16,912 nt of DNA from assembly GCA_028456385.1 (NCBI GenBank), contig JALNQF010000682.1, positions 1-16,912 on the forward strand, in the 5' to 3' direction. The notes under the pieces are model-generated. The model saw only the letters and a program-made list of their open reading frames with translations. It was not told the DNA's origin and did not search any database. Position numbers and translations under genes: made by a program. This document shows positions 1 through 8,612 of this stretch, piece by piece; positions within the stretch are counted from its first letter, which is position 1, and each line of letters opens with the position of its first letter. Source of the DNA: Ophiosphaerella korrae. Lineage: Eukaryota; Ascomycota; Dothideomycetes; Pleosporales; Phaeosphaeriaceae.

Positions 1-77
<77 letters not shown>
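1..77. repeat. (TAC)n trinucleotide microsatellite
   Basis: Twenty-five perfect TAC units plus TA, starting at the first base of the window, so the true array may extend to the left. It is followed by an A10 run at 80-89. It lies beside the 3' side of the copia remnant and codes for nothing recognisable. Every unit lacks CpA and TpG, so RIP would not erode it. Confidence 0.97.
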
Positions 78-892
78 AGAAAAAAAAAAGTATACTAAAA
101 AAACTCTAGTACTATAAATACTTTTACCTTTATCTTTTTATACTTTCTCTTCTAAGAAAGTTATAAGTACTCTCTATAAGAAGCTTTACCTTTACTATAC
201 TTATAGTATATTAGTAAGCTACTCTAATAGAAGCTACTATAACTTCTTTAGAGAAGAAGTTTAGTATTATATATACTATACTACTAGTAGCTATAGCTAC
301 GTTCTTATATAAGTTAATTTAAAAATTTTACTTTAGCTTTTTAATTTACTACTTTAAGAGCTACTCTAGCTCTTTATCTAATATTAGTTAACTAACTTAT
401 ATTATAGCTCTAAAATTACTTACTATACTACTATTACTTTTATTACTACTTAAGCCTATAAAGCTCTAGAGAGAGAGCTTAAAGCTCTCTAAAAAACTTT
501 CTATATACTACTTAGTAAAGTTATAAAAAAGACTTTAGGTCTTTAAACTCTTTTACTACTCTTACTTTAACTTTAACTTATACTTATACTTATACCTACT
601 ACTACTACTACTTTTACTTCTACTTATAATCTTACTACTACTATACTTACTAAGGCTACTATTATAATAGAAGTAGTTACTACTTTAATAGCTAAAAATA
701 CTTAAGCTAAAAAAGCTTTTATATATTATCTACGTATAAAAGTACTTTTTAGTAAGTTTATTAATCTTATATTTTAAATAGATACTTTATTTTAAGCTTA
801 GCTCTAAGCTTTAGCTCTATACTTTAGTACTTTAATTTAAAGACTTCTTTATAGCTTTATACTCTACTTTTATAATTTTTATAACTTAAGCT
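78..892. other. AT-rich stretch without a gene; probable 3' flank or LTR of the copia element
   Basis: No gene, RNA or paired repeat is recognised here. The sequence is dominated by short CTA/TTA/ACT words and has no CpA or TpG. It lies just downstream, in the minus sense, of the copia RNase H end, where a polypurine tract and 3' LTR would be expected. The partner 5' LTR is not in the window, so no boundary can be drawn. A Lys/Leu-rich minus-strand frame with few stops is seen at about 760-935, but nothing supports it as a gene. Confidence 0.5.
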
Positions 893-1380
893 TAGCTTAT
901 ATATCTTTAAAGTTAAGGTAAGCTTTAAATCTTTTAAATTACTACTCTAGGAAGTACTTAGTTAGCTTATCTACTAGTATCTTACTTATTAGTATATAAG
1001 AAACTTAAAATAAACTTTTAGTATACTTTTGTCTTAGCTATATATTCTATATATCTACGTAATATAAGTATGTTATTACTCTTTTATTTTTACTTATAAT
1101 AAGTCTAATTATTTACTAATTATTATAGAAGATTATCTAAGTAGCTCCTAGGTCTAATATAAGCTCTTAAAAGAGCCTTTTTAGTACTATTACTTCTTTA
1201 CTTATATACTTAAGTATAAGTAGCTTAGCTTTAGTAGTAGAAGTAGTTACTATAACTTATTATACTACCTTCTATATTACTACTCTACTAAAGAGTATTA
1301 CAATGTAGCTATAAGATAAGTAGCGCGTTACTAGATTATTAGTAAATAACGCGTCTCTATATATAAGTAGCTTAGTACCT

Positions 1381-1485
1381 TACTACTTACTATCTTACTA
1401 CTTACTATCTTACTACTTACTATCTTACTACTTACTATCTTACTACTTACTATCTTACTACTAGCTATCTTACTACTTACTATAC
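1381..1485 (-). repeat. 15-bp minisatellite, 7 units, in frame inside copia RNase H region
   Basis: Seven 15-bp units with plus-strand consensus TACTACTTACTATCT. The sixth and seventh units carry small changes. The unit is five codons long, and in the copia frame each unit reads D-S-K-stop-stop on the minus strand, which was D-S-K-Q-Q if the stops were Gln before RIP. The array lies directly after the YLxxT motif and before the first RNase H Asp. A 10-bp inverted repeat flanks it (CTTAGTACCT near 1370-1379 and AGGTACTAAG near 1496-1505). Confidence 0.93.
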
Positions 1486-2005
1486 TAGACTAATAGGTAC
1501 TAAGTTCTATATAAGTAAATAATAACTTAGTTTACTACTTTAAGATACTTTTAGCTTAGATTTATAAGATATTAAAAGAGCTTAGTAGCTATAAATATAA
1601 TATCTAGTTATACTATTATTACTATATACAAGATAGATCTTACTTACTCTTAGTAGTATTTAATTTTATACTTTAAAGTCTCTTCTTTACTTAGCTATAG
1701 CTCTTCTACTAGTAATAAAGTTACTAGAAAGCTTATAGAGCTTATAAAATTAAACTTTTTTACTATTTTATTAATATACTTATTATAAACAAGTATAATA
1801 GTCTTATCTAGCTAACTCTATATTACTTATATACCTAGGAACTAGTTTACTAAGCTTTTATCTTCTATATTATACGCTTATTTAATTCTTTTAATAATTT
1901 AGTAAGCTTCTAATTAGTAGATTTTATAATATATTACTAATATATTATTAATATAAAAAAAAAGAGTATTTTACGCTCTTTATTATAGAATAAAAATAGC
2001 TCTTC

Positions 2006-2010
2006 TTTTA
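2006..2010. repeat. Target-site duplication of E1, left copy (TTTTA)
   Basis: TTTTA abuts the left LTR at 2011 and matches TTTTA at 9040-9044 next to the right LTR. Five bases is the usual target duplication for Ty3/gypsy integrases. A single copy restores the copia RT frame, which confirms the boundaries independently. Confidence 0.93.
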
Positions 2011-2437
2011 TATAATAGGTTGTTACTAGAGTTAACTTCTTAGTACCTAAAGAGTATTAGTAGATTAGGAGTTAATAGTAAAAGCTTAGGAGTAATCTAC
2101 AATAACTATAAACAATAGAGGATATTTTGTAACTGTCTTGTATTAGCGTTCTATAGTTAAAGGATTAAATTACTAATACTATCCTAATAATACGTATCTT
2201 ACTAACTATATACTTATCGTAATCTATAATCTATAGTTACTAAGACTAGTAGATTATAGATTGTCTTAATCTATAATCTATTAATACTAAGAGTCTATAG
2301 ATTATAAATTAGCCTAGGTATCTTAGTTATATATAGTCTCCTAATTAAGGTTATTACCTTACTTGTCCTATACTTTGTTAGCGCCTAGATTAGAACTAAT
2401 TAGTTCTATCTCGATTTCTTCTATTACACCCGTAATA
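2011..2437 (-). repeat. E1 3' LTR (left copy), 427 bp
   Basis: Direct repeat of 8613-9039 with the same length and no gaps. A count by eye gives about 29 differences, all transitions. The ends derive from TG...CA, seen here as TA...TA after RIP, with near-inverted termini (TGTAATAGG against CCTATAACA in the right copy). It contains two facing-motif pairs at 2221-2310. Confidence 0.95.
2221..2310. repeat. Four alternating copies of a 13-bp motif in the left LTR (two potential hairpins)
   Basis: AATCTATAATCTA occurs at 2221-2233 and 2268-2280, and its reverse complement at 2250-2262 and, with one mismatch, 2298-2310. Each pair could form a 13-bp stem with a loop of about 16-17 bases. The motif is also internally repeated (ATCTATAATCTA). 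A role in LTR transcription is possible but unproven. Confidence 0.85.
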
Positions 2438-2451
2438 CTATCTCCCTTCTT
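2438..2451 (-). other. E1 polypurine tract
   Basis: On the minus strand the bases abutting the 3' LTR read AAGAAGGGAGATAG, a purine-rich run in the position of a plus-strand DNA primer. It is unusually G-rich for this window. Purine runs without CpA or TpG are not RIP targets, which explains its survival. Confidence 0.75.
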
Positions 2452-2699
2452 AGGTAGGTCCTAGTTTACTTATCCTAGAGCTAAAGTTATTAGTCTAGTT
2501 TCTTTATTAATATAGAGTTCTTTATCCTCTCTTATAACTATTTTATTTACACGTTGTCGCTACCTTCTTACTAATTACGTATTACGTAATAGTGTTAAAA
2601 TATTTCCTTACTCTTATTATACTTCTCTTAAGTTAAACCCTAAGTCTCTTTCTTATATTATTTCTATAAACAATAGTAGGGCTTATAAGGTGTATATTT
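2452..2699. other. E1 3' non-coding stretch between polypurine tract and antisense ORF
   Basis: No gene or repeat recognised. It keeps several CpA/TpG and CpG sites (for example ACACGTTGTCGC near 2549-2560), so it is less degraded than the flanks. Confidence 0.4.
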
Positions 2700-3140
2700 A
2701 TGCAAATATATGTAGCTCTTATAATATATCTAGTATTTCTCTTTCTAAGTGTAAGTTTATTATACTTATTCTTGCGTCTAGGCTTAATAATAATAGGGAA
2801 AGCTATTAACTAGACTTAAGAGAAATTACTATCTTAAATTATAGAGGCTAAAGCTAAGTATAAGTATATCTAGGAGCTTACGTAGAGTAAGCTAGTAAAG
2901 AATTAAGCTTATCTCTCTTATCTTTATAAGATAAAGGCCTTAAATAATAAGAAATTAGCTAAGTAGTTAGTAGCTCTAGAAGCTAAGCTAGACTTAGATA
3001 AGGCGTTTAGTGTTACTATAGTAGGTCCTACACTAGACGTCCCTATTATCTCTCTATCTATCGTTAGTAATATTAGTTCTCTTAGTTCGCCGCTAGGCGT
3101 TCTAGAGGGTTTTAACTTTAGAACTCCTCTAGTTTCTTAG
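2700..3140 (+). pseudogene. Possible antisense ORF of E1, between chromodomain and 3' LTR (unknown function)
   Basis: A plus-strand frame from a surviving ATG at 2700-2702 to TAG at 3138-3140, 146 codons, running opposite to gag-pol and overlapping its 3' end tail to tail. Stops interrupt it in the first 90 codons at positions where Gln or Trp would fit RIP. From 2967 to 3137 it is open for 57 codons, long for this window. The readable part has a charged helical stretch (KLDLDKAF at its end) followed by a Ser/Thr/Pro/Val-rich tail, and the underlying DNA is richer in G+C than its surroundings. No family is recognised. Some plant Ty3/gypsy elements carry antisense extra ORFs in this position; whether this is homologous is unknown. 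It could be a chance frame: one minus-strand frame is also fairly open here. Confidence 0.4.
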
Positions 3141-3330
3141 GGTAATTAAGATTGTCTTTTAGTTCCTATATTTCTTCCTATAGTTATCCTTTTTCGTCTA
3201 TACCTATCTATTCTACTAAGTAGTAGTTTCTTCTATTTTAGAACTAGTACTATAGGATTTTCTTAACTTCCTATTCTTCCTATTCTTTATATATGTCTAC
3301 TTCGTATACTAGTAGTTCTACTTTTAGTAG
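3118..3330 (-). other. E1 C-terminal chromodomain
   Basis: After the 'IHPxFxxxLLE' segment typical of gypsy Pol ends, the frame gives a chromodomain pattern: 'VKKIL', 'NYYLVEW', a Glu-Glu pair where WEPEEN is usual, 'LKDNLNY', ending 'KKLEEF' at about 3143-3126. Chromodomains direct integration toward modified histones and define chromoviruses. It is in the same frame as the integrase. Confidence 0.75.
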
Positions 3331-3439
3331 TACTTGTTCTAGTAAGGCTATATAGAATATTAGGTATATCCTTATCTTGTTTAGTAACTTTAATTTAAAT
3401 ATAACTAGTGTAATTTCTATCTTAATCTTATATAGTCTT

Positions 3440-4380
3440 ATCTTAACGTAGTCTAGTTTTAAACTTAGTTACTTACTCTTAATATTCTTCTATACTAACT
3501 ATACTTTTTCTCCCTCTTTAAATTTAGGTCCTTCTTTATACTTTTTATTATAGTACTTTACTATTTAATTATATAAGAATTCTATATCTTGTCTTAATTA
3601 ATTATATATATCTTTAAGTTTATTAGTAAAGTTTTCTCTTTTTAGAGACTAAGATATCTAGTTCCTTAGTATCTAATATATATTAGGTTTAAATCTATAG
3701 TTTATAAAGAAGAGTAATACTTTTATTACTATATTCTTTGCGCTATTATATACTAACTATACTATAGGTAGTAACTATACCTAATTGTTTTAGTTGTAGT
3801 TAAGGTAGTATCTTAGGTATTATTTTACTATCTAATTTATTTATTCTAACTATCTATCTATTTATAGGTAATATACTATAGATATTGTATATTTAATTCC
3901 TAATTACGCTATTATCGTTCCCTATAGTTTTAATATAAATCGTATATCTTTATCTATAATAATTTTATCTAGTAGTTTATATTAGCTAATTACAGTTCCT
4001 AGAACTTAGTGTATAGTAACTTCTATCCTACTTTTTTCTTTATATAGTCTAAAGTATAAGTACTTTATAAGTTTATCTACTATTATTAAGATTCTATTAT
4101 ACTTAACCTCTAATATTAGGTCTTTAGACTTTAGTAGCTTCGTAATAAAGTCTATTGTAATAGTTTTCTATAGTTATTCTAGTACTTCTACTAGTTGTAA
4201 TATTCTATATAGTGCGTGTCTACTATATTTATTCTTCTAGTATTCTATATAGTCTTGTAGTACTTCTATTACTAATTATCTTACTTTTAGGATATAATAG
4301 TCTTGTAGTAGTCTATCTAATATTTTCTTAATACCTTAGTAACTATATACTAGTAGTTTATAGAATCGTTGTATAAATTC
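3440..4380 (-). other. E1 integrase
   Basis: The zinc-binding H-H-C-C region lies at about 4380-4230, with the Cys pair (TAT ATA GAA TAC) followed by 'KNK'. The catalytic core has D1 GAC at 4152-4150 in 'TIxMDFIT', D2 GAT at 3954-3952 in 'IIDKD', and E GAA at 3846-3844 in the degraded 'HPQTDGQxERTNQ' motif. D2 to E is exactly 36 codons, the D,D35E spacing. Unlike its RT and protease, all three catalytic codons are preserved. A GPY/F-like segment follows ('KLDYVKIRPYKI'). Confidence 0.9.
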
Positions 4381-4599
4381 TCTCTAAATCTTTCTTAGAA
4401 TATATATTCTTCTATAGGCCTATACAAATCCTTCTTAGATTTCTAGTTTCTTTGTTTCTTTAGGTACTTCTTGCGTTATTTTCTAAATCTATTTATCTAG
4501 CTCGCTACTCTTTCTTTTAAGTATTATAGCTATCTTAGGTATATTTAGGACTAAGTGTCTTTCTTTATTCTTAACTAGAACTATACTAGTAGCGCTTAC

Positions 4600-5860
4600 T
4601 TCTTCTTGTAAGTCTAGTCTTCTACTAAAAGTATCTATAAATTAATTGTCTTTCTCTTTTATATATATAATCTCTATGTTAAATATTAATAAATATTTCT
4701 ACTATCTTGTATAGCGTTATAATAATTTCTTATTTGTTATAAATCCTATAAGGTTCTTATAGTTTATATAGACCTTCGTTTAGTATTTTACTCTTTATAA
4801 ATATACTCTCTATTACTTAAATACTTTATAGATTACTAGTATTTCTTTATTGTAGATTAGATAATTAAGTTCTACTATTTTTATCTTCTTAGAGAAGTAC
4901 TTAACTAAGTATTTTTTTTTTAGTCTCTAGGTCTTCTTGTATTAGTGCTATTCTATAAACTAAGTTAGATACGTCTATTTTTACTATTACTAGTAGGTCT
5001 AGGTTGTATATTCTAATAACTAGGTTTTCTATAAACTTCTTTTTAATTTTCTTAAATACCTTGTTATATTCCTTTATCTATTTAAATAGTGTATCTTTCT
5101 TTATAAAGTTTATAATAGGTTCTATATTTTTAGACTATCTTACTATTAGCTTTCTATAAAAGTTAGCTAATCTATAAAATTGTTATACCTCTTTTAGGTT
5201 TCTTAGTGTTAGCTATTTGTTAATTAACTTAATCTTTTCTAGATTAATCTTAATTTTTCCTAGTTCTATAATAAACCCTAGGAAGTCTATTTCTTTTATA
5301 TAGAACTCGCATTTTCTTATTTTAAGAAATATTTTAGCTTCTACTAGCTTTTCTAGTACTTTGTATATATATTATACGTATTCTTTCTCTATTTCTAAGA
5401 ATATAAAGATATTATCTAAGTATACAAATATAAATATATCTAAGTACTCTCTTAGTACTATATTAATTCTCTCTTAGAATACTACTAGTACATTTATTAA
5501 GCTAAATAGTATAACTAAGTATTTATATAGTCTCTATTATATTCTAAACGCTATTTTCTATTTATTACCTTTCTTAATTCTAATCTAGTAGTAGGCGTTC
5601 TAAATATCTAACTTTGTAAAAATTATTGCTTTACGTAGTTTATCTTATATCGCGTCTATCCTTAGTAAGGGATACTAGTTCTTACTTATAACTACGTTAG
5701 TTTTTCTAAAGTCTACGTAGAGTCTCTTATTACTTATCTTTTTCTTATCTATAAAGATAAGTCTATATACTACTAAGGACTTAGATTCTCTTATCTATCT
5801 TTTTTTTATCGCGTTTTAAATAAACGCTTGTTTAATTTTTAACTCTTCTTCTATTTTCTA
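4600..5860 (-). other. E1 reverse transcriptase and RNase H
   Basis: RT landmarks on the minus strand: 'VDFRKTN' near 5720-5700, 'FTKLDI' with the first catalytic Asp intact (GAT, 5608-5606), YLDN at 5422-5411 where YLDD is expected, and 'LANFYRK' near 5150. RNase H begins with 'KIDVSNLVYRIAL' (Asp GAC 4975-4973) and continues with 'YFSKKIK' and 'IYNKEIL'. Between these two parts a run of ten A (minus strand; T10 at 4912-4921) shifts the frame by one: with nine A the two halves join exactly. Confidence 0.9.
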
Positions 5861-6059
5861 GTAGACTAAGCTCTATCTTACGTCTTTTCTTTCTTTAGTT
5901 TCTATTATTAAGTCCTATAGTTAATATTCTAAAAGGTAATCTTTAGGTTTTATAAGCTATTCTTCCTATTTCTTATATTCTTCTAGGAATTCTCCTTTGT
6001 AGGTGTTCTTATAGGCCTTTAATATATCTATTCTATAGTAGTTAATCTTCTCTATTCTC

Positions 6060-6335
6060 TAATTAATATATAAGTTAGTTATCTATAACTATAGTATCTC
6101 TAATATTATATCTTGTTTATTATTAATTGTTGTTATATCTATAACTATATTCTTAGTTTCTAGTCTTTCTAACCTTAATATTAAAGGTACTATCTTAAAT
6201 TGTATAGGTTTCTAAAATAGTTTTCCTTTAATTATACTTAGTTATTAAGGGTATTTCTTTATTATATACTTTATTCTTTGTATTTCTATAAACTTCTTTA
6301 ATATAAAGTTTCTCGTAGCTCTACTATTAATTATT
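6060..6335 (-). other. E1 aspartic protease domain
   Basis: The minus frame reads I-I-N-S-R-A-T-R-N-F-I at about 6334-6302, the Ty3/gypsy protease motif DSGATxNFI. The catalytic Asp codon at 6328-6326 is AAT (Asn), explained by GAT after T changing to AAT (TG to TA). The second conserved segment, 'DIxLxxxWL', lies at about 6125-6075. It shares codon phase with the zinc knuckles 1.2 kb upstream and the RT downstream. Confidence 0.82.
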
Positions 6336-7531
6336 AATTATACTTTCTTCTCTTAGTATATACCTGTTTTTGTAATGTATAGGCCTCTTATACTTTCTAG
6401 CTTTTCTTACTTAGGTAATTTTGTAAATTATCTATCTTTCTAAGGCTATAGCCTTACTTTAAATTTGTATTCTTTGTATTTAGGATATTTATTGTATATA
6501 TATTTATACTATAGTCCTCTTTAGACGCATTTTTTAGATAACTTAGGTCTAGGTCTTACTACTAGGTATCTATCTTCTAGGATTATTTCTTATCCTTAGA
6601 TATTTTCTACTAGAATTACTCTTGTATAGTTATAGCCTTTTCTTCTTATAGGCTATATACTATTGTTCTCTTTAGAGTTTCTATATATTATACAATTCCT
6701 ATCTAGGTATAATATCTATAATACTTTAAAGTATACTAGATATTTTAGATTTATTATCTTATTATCTCCTTCTTTATATTTGCTTTTTCTAGGTATATCT
6801 ATTATTAGAATATAGTATATTACTAGTACTCTAGGTATATAAGCTTTATTAATCTATCGCGTCTTTCTTATAAAGTGTTACTACTCTCTTTATATAAGTA
6901 TTCTTCTTACTATAACTATGTATTACTTTATTTATTCTTAGAATAGTATAAACTTTATTTTTTTAGGATTGTATTCTTTCTAGTCTTTGTATACTTCCTC
7001 TATACTTATAACTAGTAAGTATTTCTAAACAAATTTCTATTCTTTATTTTATTTCTCTATATCTATAGTTATATAGCTATTATAGCTATATATTATTAGC
7101 TAGGTATACTCTATACCTCTTATACTAACCTATCTCTTACTTTCTTATAGTCCTTTAGAGGTAGTTATAGTAGTCTCTTTATCTAGTGCTAGTCTTTTAG
7201 CCTAGATTAATAGTACTAGGGGCTCTTCTCCTTTTAGATCTTCTACTAGTAAGTCTATTACTTAGGCTATTTCTTTTAGCTAAGCTTTTATTCTACTTTC
7301 CTTTATTATAGCTACTCTATATCTCTATTTCTATAGGAACTATACTACTCTCTATTTACTAGAAAGATATATATAGTAGTTGTTATTATAATAAAAGGTC
7401 TAATAGAGTATTATATATTGTACTTCTTTACTCCTAGCTACCTTCTCTTAAGGTTTAGCCTATACTTATAGTGCTTCTTTCTTCTTTTTAGTTATCTTTA
7501 ACTAAGTTTCCTTCTTTAGGTCTTTACTCTT

Positions 7532-8554
7532 GCAGTCTTTTATAAAGTATCTTAGTTTCCTATATTTATAGTATACTATATCCTTTTTCCTTTATAATTA
7601 GTAATTTTTTACGTAGTAGCCTAGTTTACTATAATTAAAGTACGTAAAGTCTTTATTTTTCTTTTTCTTTTTATTCTTATTAGCGTTAAGGATTATAGAG
7701 TCTCCCTTATTATAGTTCTAGGTGTAACCTCTATATTTATTCTTCTTCTATTCTTAAAGATTATTATTAATTTGTATTACTTATTACTTTAGGGCTTCTA
7801 GTATTTGTAGTTTTTCTATATATATTATCTTGTACTAGATCTTAGAATTTAGGCCTTGTTTAAATCGTAATATTAAGGCTAACTTATTCTATTCTATATT
7901 CTATAATAGTTATTTAAACTATAATACGTACTTTAGAATACTTTAACTTTATATAAGCTTTTCTAGCTACTCTTTAGCTTATTAGGTAATGTCTATATCT
8001 CTAAATACTACTCTTATTCGTTTAGTAAAGTATTTGTAACTTCTAAAAATAGCTCTAGTTTTGTCTTTCTAGGTTATTAGAGAATATATCGTGTAATCTA
8101 TCTAGTAGAGCTCGTACTATCTTATTGCGTCTTCTTCGAGGTGCAACCTAATATATATTACCTTCTTTTCTTTTGTATTAAAGTATAGTACTTGTATATC
8201 TATCTAGAGTTATACTAAAGCTATAAAGGGTCTTAGTTTCTCTCTTATTCTGTTAAACTTCTTAAGGATAGGTATCTTAGGTAGTTTCTTTATTGCACTT
8301 ATTACTAGACGTTATATAATTAGTTCTATCTAATTCTAGCCTTTAATAATAGCTTTAATCTATACTTTATTCTACTTTACGTAATTTTATAGTTCCTTGT
8401 TCTATATTTCTAAAGTATTAATTACTATTTTTATATCTTTTTTATCTAAGATTAGATTATTAATTTAGTCCTTAATTATTTCCTATATAGTACTATTAGA
8501 CTTATAACTACTCTTAGGGGCTTTACTAGTTTTAGTTAAACTTTCTACTATTAT
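7532..8554 (-). other. E1 Gag region: retrotransposon gag domain and two CCHC zinc knuckles
   Basis: Gag forms the virus-like particle and packages the RNA. The region at about 8330-7860 has the retrotransposon-gag pattern: LPKIPILKKFN, a 'LxxFI' helix, LHLEEDA before an aromatic pair, then a QFKQL-type segment and a 'FKQGLN' ending. Two knuckles in one frame follow: 7642-7601 and 7573-7532, each CX2CX4HX4C once Tyr codons TAC/TAT are read as former TGC/TGT Cys or CAC His. A Lys-rich run precedes the first knuckle. Only the last Cys of the second knuckle (TGC) is still an actual Cys codon. Confidence 0.88.
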
Positions 8555-8612
8555 ATTAGCTAGACTATACGCTACTTACGCTTCGCTTCTTGTAATAACT
8601 AAATTAGTAAGG

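Larger units (their letters stand above)
893..2010 (-). pseudogene. Ty1/copia pol, 3' half: RT active site and RNase H (degenerate)
   Basis: Reading the minus strand from 2010, the frame continues the copia RT from the other side of E1. The RT active site at 1944-1955 reads YINN, from YIDD, both Asp codons being changed by TG to TA. The block at about 1490-1690 matches the conserved copia segment 'SILYxxxxxRxDIxF...YLxxT'. RNase H follows, with an RDALF-type first Asp motif near 1355, TTSTTxAxLL at about 1227-1250, and the terminal ADxLTK-type motif (VDKLTK here) at 957-974. Frame is kept through RNase H, including the pentapeptide repeat. One shift is seen at the A9 run 1955-1963, where one more T on the minus strand would bring YINN into frame with the upstream RT. 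In-frame TAA/TAG fall where Gln or Trp is expected. The end near 893 is approximate. Confidence 0.85.
3118..8554 (-). pseudogene. E1 gag-pol polyprotein (Ty3/gypsy chromovirus), degenerate
   Basis: About 1,812 codons in what was probably one gag-pol ORF. The start is placed at ATA 8554-8552, read as a RIP-altered ATG, because the Gag-like frame begins there about 58 bp inside the 5' LTR; an earlier start is possible. Approximate residues: Gag 75-230, zinc knuckles 305-341, protease Asp 743, RT about 900-1060, RNase H about 1190-1300, integrase about 1400-1620, chromodomain about 1745-1810. The stop is taken at TAA 3120-3118. There are many in-frame stops, nearly all at expected Gln or Trp sites. 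One true frameshift is found, an extra base in the A10 run at 4912-4921 (plus strand); everything downstream is in the shifted frame. In intact relatives the polyprotein is cut by its own protease. Confidence 0.9.

Noticed and set aside
760..935. A Lys/Leu-rich minus-strand frame downstream of copia pol as an extra gene
   Set aside because: It has no ATG, contains stops, and its composition follows from AAG/TTA-rich low-complexity DNA. The recognised pol frame ends in an overlapping phase.
1324..1353. CGCGTTA...TAACGCG inverted repeat as a regulatory hairpin
   Set aside because: It lies inside the copia RNase H coding frame next to the first Asp motif. Its CpG content stands out mainly because CpG survives RIP better than CpA.
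1381..1485. A CRISPR-like array
   Set aside because: The units are directly contiguous with no spacers, only 15 bp long, lie in frame inside copia RNase H, and there are no cas-like genes. It is a minisatellite.
8589..8612. A defined tRNA primer-binding site for E1
   Set aside because: The position is right, but the bases do not match a recognisable tRNA 3' end after RIP and no tRNA can be named.
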